Shown here: piece after piece, positions 37,581 through 46,675 of the stretch | Numbering within the stretch: position 1 is the first letter of the stretch | How the letters are laid out: each line of letters opens with the position of its first letter | Assembly: GCA_000169995.1 (NCBI GenBank) | Contig: AAZW01000024.1 | Span: forward strand, 1-64,000 | Direction: 5' to 3' | DNA from: Vibrionales bacterium SWAT-3 | GTDB taxonomy: Bacteria; Pseudomonadota; Gammaproteobacteria; Enterobacterales; Vibrionaceae | Length of the DNA stretch: 64,000 nucleotides | The notes under the pieces: generated by a model | Databases searched by the model: none | Told to the model about the DNA's origin: nothing | The model's input: the letters and a program-made list of their open reading frames with translations, nothing else | Position numbers and translations under genes: made by a program

Positions 37581-39306
37581 CTACAGATAAATTGGGTCAG
37601 TTGAGCCTGATGCGTCGCCTTCGCCGAGGTTCATTATCTCGTCGAGGCTCACTACACCTTGTAAAGCCAACTCCATCGCAGAGGCTAATAGTGGTTTGTA
37701 GTTTTCAGACTGCCTTGCGGTTTGAGCAAAACCAACGGCATCGTTAGCTCTTAAAGCATCCATCATGTTGTGCTCAAGCTCCAACATCTCGAATACACCG
37801 ATACGCCCGCGGTACCCGGTTAAGTTACAGTTCTGACAACCTCGACCTTTCATGAAAGGGACGCCGACTTGATTTGGGAAACGAACGCTCAGCCATTGTT
37901 TGCGTGCTTCATCCAGTTCGTCATCAACCTTACAGTCGGTAACAAACTTTACGAACCAATCGCTGTGCCACTACTGCTCGAACCGCACTCGCGACTAAGT
38001 AACCTGGCGCTCCCATATCCATCATACGCAATGCACTGTCTACCGCATCGTTGGTGTGAAGGGTACTTAGCACTAAGTGACCGGTAAGTGCAGCTCTCAA
38101 ACCAATCTCAACCGTCTCATGGTCACGCATCTCACCAATAAGAATGATATCGGGATCCTGACGTAAAAAGGTTCTCAAGATCGTAGAGAAGTCGAGATTG
38201 ATCTTAGGGTTTACCTGAACTTGATTCACTCGAGGAAGACGGTATTCCACTGGGTCTTCCGCGGTAATGATCTTTTTTCCCGGTTCATTCAGCTCACTTA
38301 GCGCGCCATAAAGCGTGGTTGTTTTACCTGAGCCCGTAGGACCGGTGACTAGAATCATCCCGTGCGGGCGGCGCAATTGTTTACGAAGACGAACCAGTAA
38401 ATCACTCGGTATGCCCGACGCTTCCAATTTACGTAAACCAGCAGACTGGTTAAGTAGACGCATAACCACAGATTCACCGTGCTGCACTGGCATCGTCGAC
38501 ATACGAATATCGACAGACTGACCTTTCGCTCGAATATTGAAGCGACCATCTTGAGGAAGACGCTTCTCTGAGATATCGAGGTTTGCCATCAGTTTTAAAC
38601 GTAATACTAGCGCCGATGCTATATTTACTTCGTTAAGGAGAGTTTCATGTAACACACCATCGATACGCTGACGAAGACGTAGCACATTAGAATCAGGTTC
38701 AATATGGATATCGGAAGCGCCTACTTGAATCGCATCTTCAAACAGCGAGTTGATCAGCTTAACTACTGTCACTTCATCACTGTCTTCTTCAGCAATATCA
38801 AAGTCAAAGGCTTCATTAACTTGGTGCTCAGCATGAAGCTGCTCAGCGAATGAAGCGATCTCTTTGGTTCTACGGTAGTAGCGATCAAAACCATCGACCA
38901 GTTGTCTTTCTGGCGCAACAACAAACTCAAGTGCGTAATCACCCAGTTGACCAAGCAGCGATTCCTGAGCAAACAGATCCGCAGGATCACTCATCGCCAC
39001 ACGCAGCGTGTCACCTTGTCGACCAATAACCAATGCGCGAAGACGGCGGGCATGTACTTCAGGTAAAAGCTGAACCGCTTCAACATCAACGTTCGCTCGA
39101 CTCAGGTCGATAAGAGGAATAGCAAGCTGTTGCGACAAAAAGCTCAGCATTTGCTGCTCAGACAAGAAGCCAAGTTCAATCAGAGCATCACCAAGCTTAC
39201 GACCAGTACTCTTTTGAGAGGCAAGCGCTTGTTCAACTTGAGCCTCAGTGATGATGCCTTCTTCAACAAGCAAATCACCAAGCCTTTTTCTTAATCTAAT
39301 TTGCAT
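37581..39306 (-). pseudogene. mshE: MSHA assembly ATPase MshE, frameshifted
   Basis: Hexameric PilB/GspE-type ATPase powering MSHA extension. The N-terminus RLGDLLVEEGIITEAQVEQALASQK...LGDALIELGFLSEQQ is the MshEN domain that binds c-di-GMP. Walker A is GPTGSGKTTTLY near residue 325. The long frame (37930-39306) ends RLVRKVCYRL-stop. The expected zinc-motif continuation D-C-K-V-D-D..., then GRGCQNCNLTGYRGRIGVFEM, is in another frame (remnant 37581-37853). TGTTACCGACTGT at about 37937-37943 has one extra base compared with V-C-T-D-C. Removal of that base gives 574 residues, the normal length. Overlaps the mshN stop. Confidence 0.88.
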
Positions 39307-40441
39307 TGCTGCTCTCCTCTAAAGCACTGATTATTTTCAATCGTTCACGCACAAAGCTTTGTGATTGAGATGAGATACCGACTCGAGTTAACGCACCTTG
39401 ATATGATTGTTTTGCTGCAGCGAAATCTAACTGTCGCTCTTGCTGTATCGCTAAACCTAGCCACCAGCGAGCGTTCTCAGAATCAACCTCGACCAGCTTT
39501 TGGTAACTCTCTAGTGCTATTTCTTCTTGCTGTGACTTTTGGCTCAGCGCAGCACGCATTGCTAGGTATTCTTGGGTTGGTTGCGGAGGCATATGTATTA
39601 GAGGGCTTAACGCTGCTTCTGCTTGGTCCGCTTTAACCAACAGTTTTGATAGTCCCAAACGTAGCTTTTCACTATTGATGTTGAGCTTAATGCCCGACTG
39701 AAAAAGTTCGTAAGCTTTACGAGTATCGCCCTTGCCGAAATAGAGAATAGCGAGCTTTTGACGAACATCCTCATTTCTTGGCGTATAACGAAGTGCTTCG
39801 TTGTACCCCTTCAATGCACCAGTAAGATCATTTGCATCCAGAGCTTTCTGAGCTCGCCCTTGAGCATTTACAGACAGCTGCTCTGGGGTCAGTTCTACTT
39901 GTTCAATCAGTATTCCACTGTTATCTGAATCTTTGGGGTCATCAGAAATAGATGCTGGACTGCTCTTCGCAACACTTGCAATCAAGGTCGGCTCAGGAGC
40001 TTGTGGCGTATTTGCTTTTGTTGTTGCTAAGGGTTTCGCTTGTACCTGAAGTTTTGTTATTTGTGGAGTTTTAACCGCTGAATCCACAACTGGCGCCTGA
40101 TTTCGAGAGCTTGTTTCTGGGCTTACTTGAGTTAGATAGGAAGAGTCGACCGTCACTAGCTTCTTAGTTGGCGATGACGGAGCTTGAGTAACAATTGCAG
40201 GCACTTCTGCCGAGCTATCTACAACAGAGACCTGAACCTGCCTATCTCGAGTAGAAATTGAGTTATCAACCGTTGGGCCCTGTGATATCGCCCAACCGCC
40301 CATGGCTAAGCTCAGAGTAAAACCTGCTGCTACCCACACCAATGGTGAGCGCGTTTTTACTTTAGGCACGACCGCTGCTTCTATTGTTGTCGCTGATTTT
40401 TTCTTTGCCAATTCAGACAAGGCGTTATTAATGACGCTCAT
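39296..40441 (-). CDS. mshN: MSHA biogenesis protein MshN (TPR)
   Basis: Bitopic TPR protein of 381 residues; start MSVINNALSELAKKK is two bases after the mshM stop. A helix near residues 35-55 (SPLVWVAAGFTLSLAMGGWAIS) anchors it. A long Ser/Thr/Pro/Val-rich linker follows, then TPR-like repeats in the last ~180 residues (AQKALDANDLTGALKGYNEALRYTP and on). It probably acts as a periplasmic assembly factor for the secretin or pilus. Confidence 0.88.
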   Translation of the reverse strand: MSVINNALSELAKKKSATTIEAAVVPKVKTRSPLVWVAAGFTLSLAMGGWAISQGPTVDNSISTRDRQVQVSVVDSSAEVPAIVTQAPSSPTKKLVTVDSSYLTQVSPETSSRNQAPVVDSAVKTPQITKLQVQAKPLATTKANTPQAPEPTLIASVAKSSPASISDDPKDSDNSGILIEQVELTPEQLSVNAQGRAQKALDANDLTGALKGYNEALRYTPRNEDVRQKLAILYFGKGDTRKAYELFQSGIKLNINSEKLRLGLSKLLVKADQAEAALSPLIHMPPQPTQEYLAMRAALSQKSQQEEIALESYQKLVEVDSENARWWLGLAIQQERQLDFAAAKQSYQGALTRVGISSQSQSFVRERLKIISALEESSNAN

Positions 40442-40443
40442 AA

Positions 40444-41203
40444 TTAATTCCAACCCCACAGTATTGGCGTTTTAAATTTTGGCTTACACACATCGTAAGT
40501 TTCATGCATCGCAGAGAACAGATGTTGGTTATCGATATTTTTTTTGTCTTCACTAAACGACAACAGTAAAGCCTTGTGGCATAGCTGATTTATCAACCTT
40601 GGGATGCCTAATGAAGAACGACAAATCGCCTTTTTTTGATTCAAACTAAACAGTTCTGGGCTACCGCCTGATTTCACAATTCGGTTATCAATGTAAGCGA
40701 GCATCTAATTCAGGCTGCCCAAGCAACACTATCTGAAGTAACTTCTTATCTTCAGTTTCCAGATTTCCGAACAATCTTAATGTCTCTAGCGCTTCGTCAG
40801 AGAGAGCTTGCGCCTCATCAATAATCGCGACCACTCTTAAGCCTGAGTTATGCAGTTCAATCAACTTATGTTGAATGTTATCCACCAGCGTGGCTTCGTT
40901 CTCTATCGTAAGCTCAAGCTCAAGCTCTTTGGCGACAGCATGGCGTAAGTCAGTTCCGGACAACACAGGGTTTGGCAAGTAAATTAATGCGGTACAGTCT
41001 TTTAGGTGATTGACCAACATCCGGCAAACCATAGTCTTACCGGTGCCTACTTCTCCAGTCACCTTGATGACGCCCTCTCCCATCTCTAACGCCGAAATGA
41101 CCGTTTGAATCGCCTCAAAATGCGGGGCTAATCCGTAAAAAAAATCGGTATTCGGCGTTAAGGTAAATGGCAGCTGTTCAAAACCAAAATGAGCTTGATA
41201 CAT
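40444..41203 (-). pseudogene. mshM: MSHA ATPase MshM, internal deletion and frame change
   Basis: ExeA-like AAA ATPase. The 5' part (40688-41203) starts MYQAHFGFEQLPFTLTPNTDFFYG, has Walker A GEVGTGKT near residue 49 and Walker B VVAIIDEAQAL near 125, and stops soon after GQPELDARL. The 3' part (40444-40704), LAYIDNRIVKSGG...GIPRLINQLCHKALLL, is in another frame. In relatives about 30 residues (LRQLRQRI...LRPL region) lie between these blocks, so roughly 85-90 bp are missing and the frame is lost. The bases TGCTCGCTTA encode expected residues of both flanks in two frames, suggesting deletion between short direct repeats. Confidence 0.85.
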
Positions 41204-41250
41204 AGATTCACCCAGCTTAGTGAAGCGCTGTCAATTCAGAAAATAAGCAT

Positions 41251-42888
41251 TTACTCTTCATCAGGGAACCATTGCTGAAGCAAATCACGAGAACGCTCTA
41301 ACTCAGATTGCCAAGTATTCACACCCACAACGGTCGGTTTAAGCAAGATCACGAGCTCAGTCTTTTGCGTCAGCTGATTTGTATTGCGGAATAAATGCCC
41401 CAAAGCTGGGATATCACCTAAGAATGGAACTTTAGAAGTCACATCACTAGTGTTTGATTTCATCAGACCACCAATAACAACCACATCACCATCTCGCGCT
41501 CGAATCACCGAATCCGATTCACGAATAGAACTTTTCGCTAAAGGTAGTTCTACAACACCCGTTGTTGAACCGAGGTTGAGCTTTTTAACTTCTTTTTCTA
41601 CTTCGATAACTGCAGGGTGAACATGCAGGAATACGTTGCCTTTATCGTCAATCTGAGGTGTTACATCTAAAGAGATTCCCGAGAAGAATGGTGTCAACTC
41701 CACTTCAGGGGCCACATTGGCATTATCGCCACTACCCACAGCACTTGATAAGTCAGTCACGTAGTATTCATCAGTACCAACTTTGATCACCGCTTTTTGG
41801 TTATTAGACGCTGTAACTCGTGGGCTCGATAGAACATTCAAATCACCCTGAGTGTCCATAAAGCTCAATACCGCTTCAAAGCTACCATCTGAGATTGTTA
41901 CGTTAGTTTGTCCACCGAGCAGAGAGCTGATGGCATCAAGTGGAGGCAGAGTACTTGCAGGACGATCAATCACCACACCGCCGCTACCGATTGATTTAGA
42001 TAAATTCGACCAACTGAACCCCTGTTGGTAGCCATCACTCAGAGTCACTTCCATGATTTTGGCTTCAAGGATAACTTGGCGCTGCAAACGTTGTTGAGAA
42101 ACACCCAGGAACTCACGAACCTCTCGAATTTCATCAGGGAATGCACGAACGGTAATCACACTCGCTTGTGGCGTCACGACAACACTTTGCCCATTACCAG
42201 AACCAATTAGATGCGCAACCGCAGCCTCAAGTTGTGGCCAGAAATCACTTTCAGAAGTGGTCTCAATCTCAGTACCACCGTTCGAGGTAGAGTTTGAATT
42301 ATTTGAAGAGTTCGATGAATTCGACGAATTTGAGTCAGAACTTGAAGAGCTCGATGAACTGTTGTCTGAGTTAGAGATAGTACCCGTCGTTATCGTAGTC
42401 AATGAGCGACCAGCACGTTTAACCTGTAAGTAGTCAACAGGGATCGTAACCGTACGAAGGCCCGCAGGGTAAACTTGAATCACTTTGCCATGCTTTTCAA
42501 TATCGTAGCCATACATATCCTGAGCCACAGCCAGCACTTCATCTAGCGTCACATCCGTTAAGTTCAGCGTAAGCTTTCCAGATACGCTTGGATGAATCGC
42601 TGCGCTGTATTCTGTGCCTTTCACTAAACTAGCAAAGAAGGTCCTCGCTTCGACACCTTTTGCTTGAATACGAAAACGCTTCACGGTCTCCATTCCCGGA
42701 GACATCGCATCGGAATTAAGCTGAGGCATAAGATCATCTTGTACAGACGAAGGCAGCTCATGAAGCGCCTTGCTGTTCGCTTCATTAATAGATTCGTTTA
42801 AAGACTCTTTTATCTCAACAGGATCACGATGCCCCATCGAACAGCCGACCAAAGATGACACTAGGATTGCTACTACAAGTTTACGCAT
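41251..42888 (-). CDS. mshL: MSHA outer-membrane secretin MshL
   Basis: PilQ/GspD-type secretin forming the outer-membrane pore for the pilus. The start MRKLVVAILVSSLVGCS is a lipoprotein signal with Cys16, favoured over an upstream TTG. An STN-type domain is near residues 60-145 (VEARTFFASLVKGTEYSAAI). A Ser/Asn-rich linker of about 35 residues (residues ~175-208) interrupts the N-domains. The secretin core includes NVLSSPRVTASNNQKAVIKVG and SVIRARDGDVVVIGGLMKSN, ending ...WFPDEE. It overlaps no neighbour and lies 15 bases from mshK. Intact. Confidence 0.92.
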   Translation of the reverse strand: MRKLVVAILVSSLVGCSMGHRDPVEIKESLNESINEANSKALHELPSSVQDDLMPQLNSDAMSPGMETVKRFRIQAKGVEARTFFASLVKGTEYSAAIHPSVSGKLTLNLTDVTLDEVLAVAQDMYGYDIEKHGKVIQVYPAGLRTVTIPVDYLQVKRAGRSLTTITTGTISNSDNSSSSSSSSDSNSSNSSNSSNNSNSTSNGGTEIETTSESDFWPQLEAAVAHLIGSGNGQSVVVTPQASVITVRAFPDEIREVREFLGVSQQRLQRQVILEAKIMEVTLSDGYQQGFSWSNLSKSIGSGGVVIDRPASTLPPLDAISSLLGGQTNVTISDGSFEAVLSFMDTQGDLNVLSSPRVTASNNQKAVIKVGTDEYYVTDLSSAVGSGDNANVAPEVELTPFFSGISLDVTPQIDDKGNVFLHVHPAVIEVEKEVKKLNLGSTTGVVELPLAKSSIRESDSVIRARDGDVVVIGGLMKSNTSDVTSKVPFLGDIPALGHLFRNTNQLTQKTELVILLKPTVVGVNTWQSELERSRDLLQQWFPDEE

Positions 42889-42903
42889 GTCTTCACTCAA
42901 ACC

Positions 42904-43236
42904 TTAATTATTCTTAATATCTAAAGAGAACATCTCTAATTTCCACTGCTTAGAGCTTCTCTGCAGAGTGACGTATTCTGAATCTATTTTCTTAACTCGA
43001 TACCCTCTTATCGTCTCCCCTTGAGCAACAATTTCACCATTGAGAATGGCGTAGCAGGGCGTATCCGCTTTACACACGATACTTTCTAAAGACGGTAAAC
43101 GATAATGAGTTGGCGCTTTCTTCGCCGGCGCTGTTTTTTGTTGAGGCGTCATCCACCCCAGAGGTGCCGTAGGATCTTGCCCAGCCGACGCCAGTGAACT
43201 GGCAAACAGTAATGACAACAATAGAGTTCTAACCAC
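42904..43236 (-). CDS. mshK: MSHA biogenesis protein MshK
   Basis: Short PilP-like periplasmic protein of 110 residues, starting with GTG inside the mshJ stop region. A signal peptide, VRTLLLSLLFASSLASAGQ, precedes DPTAPLGW, the common DP-T-PL motif of MshK/PilP proteins that bridge the inner complex and the secretin. The remaining part is a small beta domain. Confidence 0.85.
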   Translation of the reverse strand: MVRTLLLSLLFASSLASAGQDPTAPLGWMTPQQKTAPAKKAPTHYRLPSLESIVCKADTPCYAILNGEIVAQGETIRGYRVKKIDSEYVTLQRSSKQWKLEMFSLDIKNN

Positions 43237-43876
43237 CGATAAACTCCTGTCTGGTACCTAGTGTGTAAACCTCAAATACAAGTCGAGCTTTCGGGTATTC
43301 TTCTACTGTGTATTCAAATGTACGCCAGTAATAGCTCACAGGAAGAGATTCAAGAGCCTGAAGGTAAGCTGCAATATCAAAGTAACTACCAGTTAACTCC
43401 ATTCTCACCGGGTGAAGAAAATAACCGGAATATTCACTGGTCTCTTTGTTGTTTGAAATCGCTTCTGGTTTAAGTGACTCCAACGACTTCAACTTCAAAC
43501 CGTTACCTGCATTAAGTACACTTTCTAGCAGTTGCGACATTTGGGATGGCGAGATCAACCCATCAACCATTTCGGCAAGTTCAAGAGACAGCTCTTGGCT
43601 CTCTCGCATCAACTTTTTGTATTCGAGGTTGATCTCTTTATCAGGGTCTTTGTTCAACTTAGCTTGCAGAACAAGTAACTCACCTTGCTGCCTCTGATTT
43701 GATTGAGTCAAACTCGTCATCTTGGCATTTTTTGCTTGCAGGTCGAGGTATACCGGCTCTACCAGTAAGGTAAAAAGTAGCATAGAGAGACCAACGAAAC
43801 CGCACACGAAAAGCAGCCACTTTTCTCTTGGGCTTAATGCAAGAAACTTATCGCTAAGTTGATTCCACTGCTGCAT
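43229..43876 (-). CDS. mshJ: MSHA biogenesis protein MshJ (PilO-like)
   Basis: Bitopic inner-membrane alignment protein of 215 residues. A cytoplasmic start and helix (KWLLFVCGFVGLSMLLFTLLVEPVY) are followed by a coiled coil (LQAKNAKMTSLTQSNQRQQGELLVLQAKLN) and a ferredoxin-like domain, as in PilO/GspM. Its ATG overlaps the mshI stop (TAATG), so translation of mshJ may suffer from the IS insertion upstream in mshI. Confidence 0.9.
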   Translation of the reverse strand: MQQWNQLSDKFLALSPREKWLLFVCGFVGLSMLLFTLLVEPVYLDLQAKNAKMTSLTQSNQRQQGELLVLQAKLNKDPDKEINLEYKKLMRESQELSLELAEMVDGLISPSQMSQLLESVLNAGNGLKLKSLESLKPEAISNNKETSEYSGYFLHPVRMELTGSYFDIAAYLQALESLPVSYYWRTFEYTVEEYPKARLVFEVYTLGTRQEFIGG

Positions 43877-44100
43877 TACTTGCTCTCCCTACGAGTACTT
43901 AACTCAAAGGTCACCACATCTTGATCATTACGACCTATTTTCAGTTTTTCAAAAGAACGACCAACAAGATTAAGCTCATTTTTGAATTGGCCAATCCAGT
44001 TAGGGACGACATTCGCATTACGAGCTAAGCCACTCATATCTAACGTGTCATGGGTCATATAGATGTGCGAAAGAGAGATGTCATTTCGGCCTAATTGAGC
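43876..44100 (-). pseudogene. mshI: MshI 3' remnant beyond the ISL3 insertion
   Basis: Continues the mshI reading frame after the IS: LGRNDISLSHIYMTHDTLDMSGLARNANVVPNWIGQFKNELNLVGRSFEKLKIGR...LSTRRESK. Deleting the IS with one 7-bp copy rejoins ...NSLAQ to LGRNDIS in frame. This is the C-terminal PilN-like alpha/beta domain. It ends by overlapping mshJ. An internal ATG at 44058 gives a 60-residue frame unlikely to be functional. Confidence 0.9.
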
Positions 44101-45448
44101 GGCTCTTCTCCGCTTAGATGAGCTTGATTTCCGGATAAATGGTAGAGTGAGTTTCTAGGATTGAGGTTTGTCTAATCTTCAATTTAAAGTAATCAGTATC
44201 CCTTACTCCTCGGGCTCTCCGTCTAAGAAGACCTATCGATACATTCCCTGCTTCCACTCGGGCATTCGTCAGCTTATATTTTGCATAGTTGCAGGTCCCA
44301 ACTCTTCTCTCCCAAAGCGCGTCTGCAAAGTTGATGAGAGATAAGATCCTCGTCTTTTTAGCAAGCTGGCACCACGCATCAAGCGCTGCGATCATCAAGT
44401 CAAAATTACGTTCATCCCATAAGGCTTGAAGCTGCTCTTTGAGCATATAAATCGTACAAAGAGTCTTATTGCTTTCCAGTAAATCATCTAGCCTATCTGA
44501 CTGCTTATCGCTTAATTTCGGCGCATTTTTGAGGAGTAAAAATAGCGTCCCTTTAAGCATTTTCTTCTCGTCATGTGTTCCTTTCCTAAACGCTTTATTA
44601 CGCTCTTTCCTTATCAGAAGAGAGTAGTTCTGCATAACGTGAAACCGGTCAAAAACGATGTCTGCATTCGGAAGAGCGTTTCTCACTGCTGATTGGTAAG
44701 ATTGCCCCATATCCATTGATACCGCTTGGATGCCGTCTCTCGTTTGCGGTGATAATTGTTCAAAAAAGTTGATGAGTACGTTTGAAGTCCGCCCATGGTC
44801 AACCCAAATAAGTTGTCCTGAAACGAGATCATAAACGACGGTCATATAATCATGGCCTTTAGCCCTGGCGACTTCATCAACGCCAATATGAACAAGGTTG
44901 GTCAACTTCTTAGGCTCTAAAGCAGGCAAGGTAGAGAGAAGGAATGCTTTATCGATATTTTTCACGGTTTCCCAGCGTATGTCTAAATGCTTCGACACTG
45001 CGTGGATGCTCATATAGCGGCACAGTCCACTAATAAAGTGACAGAACCTCTTTGTATAACGACTCCCCTTATCAACAAAATCAGCCTCTTCAATCAACCT
45101 TCGGCCGAGCCTATCCCTTGTCTGAGCCAATTCAATTTCTATAACGCAAGGGCGACCACTGACAGGTAAATCCGACAGGCGACGGTGAACGTAGTGGTCG
45201 ACGGTGCGCGGAGCTCCAGTCTCAGGATCAACAACTTTACAGCGTCTATCTCGCTTGCACTTGACGAGTACTGAATGAGAGCTTTCTTCAAGCGTTACAG
45301 ACTGTACGGATTGGCCTTTAAAGTTAAATAGAGCGGAAGATAATAACGACAAACTACAACACTGATATATAAGGTGGGAAGCGATTGTAAATCAATGTGT
45401 TAGCGGTTTTATTGTTAGTTTATAGACTCATCTAAGCGGAGAAGAGCC
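44101..45448 (-). mobile_element. ISL3-family insertion sequence, 1348 bp, in mshI
   Basis: Perfect 22-bp terminal inverted repeats begin GGCTCTTCTCCGCTTAGATG at the left (44101-44122) and have their complement at 45427-45448. Target duplication ATTGAGC stands at 44094-44100 and 45449-45455; seven bases are visible where the family usually gives eight. One transposase gene fills it, transcribed in the same direction as the msh genes. It splits mshI. Confidence 0.95.
44114..45352 (-). CDS. ISL3-family transposase
   Basis: DDE transposase of 412 residues. The central catalytic blocks are HIGVDEVARAKGHDYMTVVYDL with the first Asp and VSMDMGQSYQSAVRNALPNADIVFDRFHV with the second. The C-terminal block NARVEAGNVSIGLLRRRARGVRDTDYFKLKI carries the Glu region. 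Much of the usual N-terminal cysteine zinc-finger pattern is missing: only scattered Cys remain and RDRRC stands for CPxC. The frame is otherwise complete, so the element may be active. Confidence 0.92.
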   Translation of the reverse strand: MSLLSSALFNFKGQSVQSVTLEESSHSVLVKCKRDRRCKVVDPETGAPRTVDHYVHRRLSDLPVSGRPCVIEIELAQTRDRLGRRLIEEADFVDKGSRYTKRFCHFISGLCRYMSIHAVSKHLDIRWETVKNIDKAFLLSTLPALEPKKLTNLVHIGVDEVARAKGHDYMTVVYDLVSGQLIWVDHGRTSNVLINFFEQLSPQTRDGIQAVSMDMGQSYQSAVRNALPNADIVFDRFHVMQNYSLLIRKERNKAFRKGTHDEKKMLKGTLFLLLKNAPKLSDKQSDRLDDLLESNKTLCTIYMLKEQLQALWDERNFDLMIAALDAWCQLAKKTRILSLINFADALWERRVGTCNYAKYKLTNARVEAGNVSIGLLRRRARGVRDTDYFKLKIRQTSILETHSTIYPEIKLI

Positions 45449-46673
45449 ATTGAGCTAAGGAATTCATGACGCCAGAATACCCGACTTGCTGAGATTCGTC
45501 GTATTGTCCAACCGCCTTTAGCGCCTCTTTTTTTGCTTGAGTCTCACGTTTGAGACGCTCAACTGCCGCCACTTTCTCAGGGGAGGGTTTATGTTGAGTT
45601 AACTTACTATTCAGTTGGTTAACTTGTTTGTTAAGCTGGTTAGAGTCTTGTTGTAACACTGTTAATTCAGTATCTAAATTGGAAGCTTGATAGTTCATGA
45701 CAAAGTAGCTGCCAAGCAACAACGCACTAACCACTCCCCAACTCGCAGCGACATTTGCTAAAGTAAAATACTCTTTTTTAGGCTTTAAATGCTCAGGGTA
45801 AAGGTTGACCGTAAACGTCTCTTTTTCAGCGGCTAATTGCACTAACAAACTTTCAGAGTTTTCGCGCTCACCTTCAACAAGCAAAGAGACCGTTGAGCTC
45901 AGTGTATTATTTAATGCACTTTGTAATTCAGCTTCATCCTCTTCATCACAACAGATCTTTAGTTGATGAAGTTGAGTGCCTTTAATTTGAGAAGACAGAT
46001 AATCAATAGAGCGTTGAAGCTCCAAGGCAAGGCCATCTAATTGCAGAGCACTGGATGCTACTCCAGTTAAAGGGGGTACCACACTACGAATCGTTCTTTG
46101 GAAACAAACAGTGTGCTCAACAAACGCACCCAGTTTAAAGTGCGAGTTAGGGCTGCGTTGTAAAAGAATAAAGTTCGACAGTTCACCAGCACTGTAACCC
46201 CAAATTTCATCTTCCGGCACCACACCTTTAAGCTCAACTTGCGCCGCGCTTGTAATACTAACCAGCTTATTTAACAGCTTTTTCGGTAATACATACACTT
46301 GCAGCTTATTCGAGGTAGGTAAGGCCACCGCACTCGCAGTAATCTCCGTAACTCTCTCAGCAACAAGGTCTTTGAGCAGAAATGGTAAGGCAACCGACCA
46401 TTCGCTTTCTGGAATGTCGGGCTTATCAAGCTGATAGGTCTGGTAATAGTTGGCACAAACAATCAGTTGAAGGCTATTACTGGTAAACGCCTCACTATTC
46501 AGCGACTTTTTCAGCGCGCTTTCCCAATCTCCATTAACGAAAGGAATACTGGTTACTTGGGATTCTGGCTCTGTCGATGAAATATAGGCAGCATCGTTAC
46601 CCAGCATGACAACTTGAGTGTTGCCATTACTTTTGCTTGGCTTTAATTTGTCTACAATCGCTTTAAAATTCAT
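45432..46673 (-). pseudogene. mshI: MSHA biogenesis protein MshI, 5' part truncated by ISL3 element
   Basis: PilM-PilN-type component: an actin-like cytoplasmic domain in the first ~300 residues, a helix near residues 310-330 (VAASWGVVSALLLGSYFVMNY), and a periplasmic coiled coil (LDTELTVLQQDSNQLNKQVNQLNSKL). The native frame runs to ...VMNSLAQ. It then reads four codons of IS end and stops. Loss of the C-terminal domain (now at 43876-44100) should disable the inner-membrane alignment complex with MshJ. It starts two bases after mshH. Confidence 0.93.
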
Positions 46674-46675
46674 AC

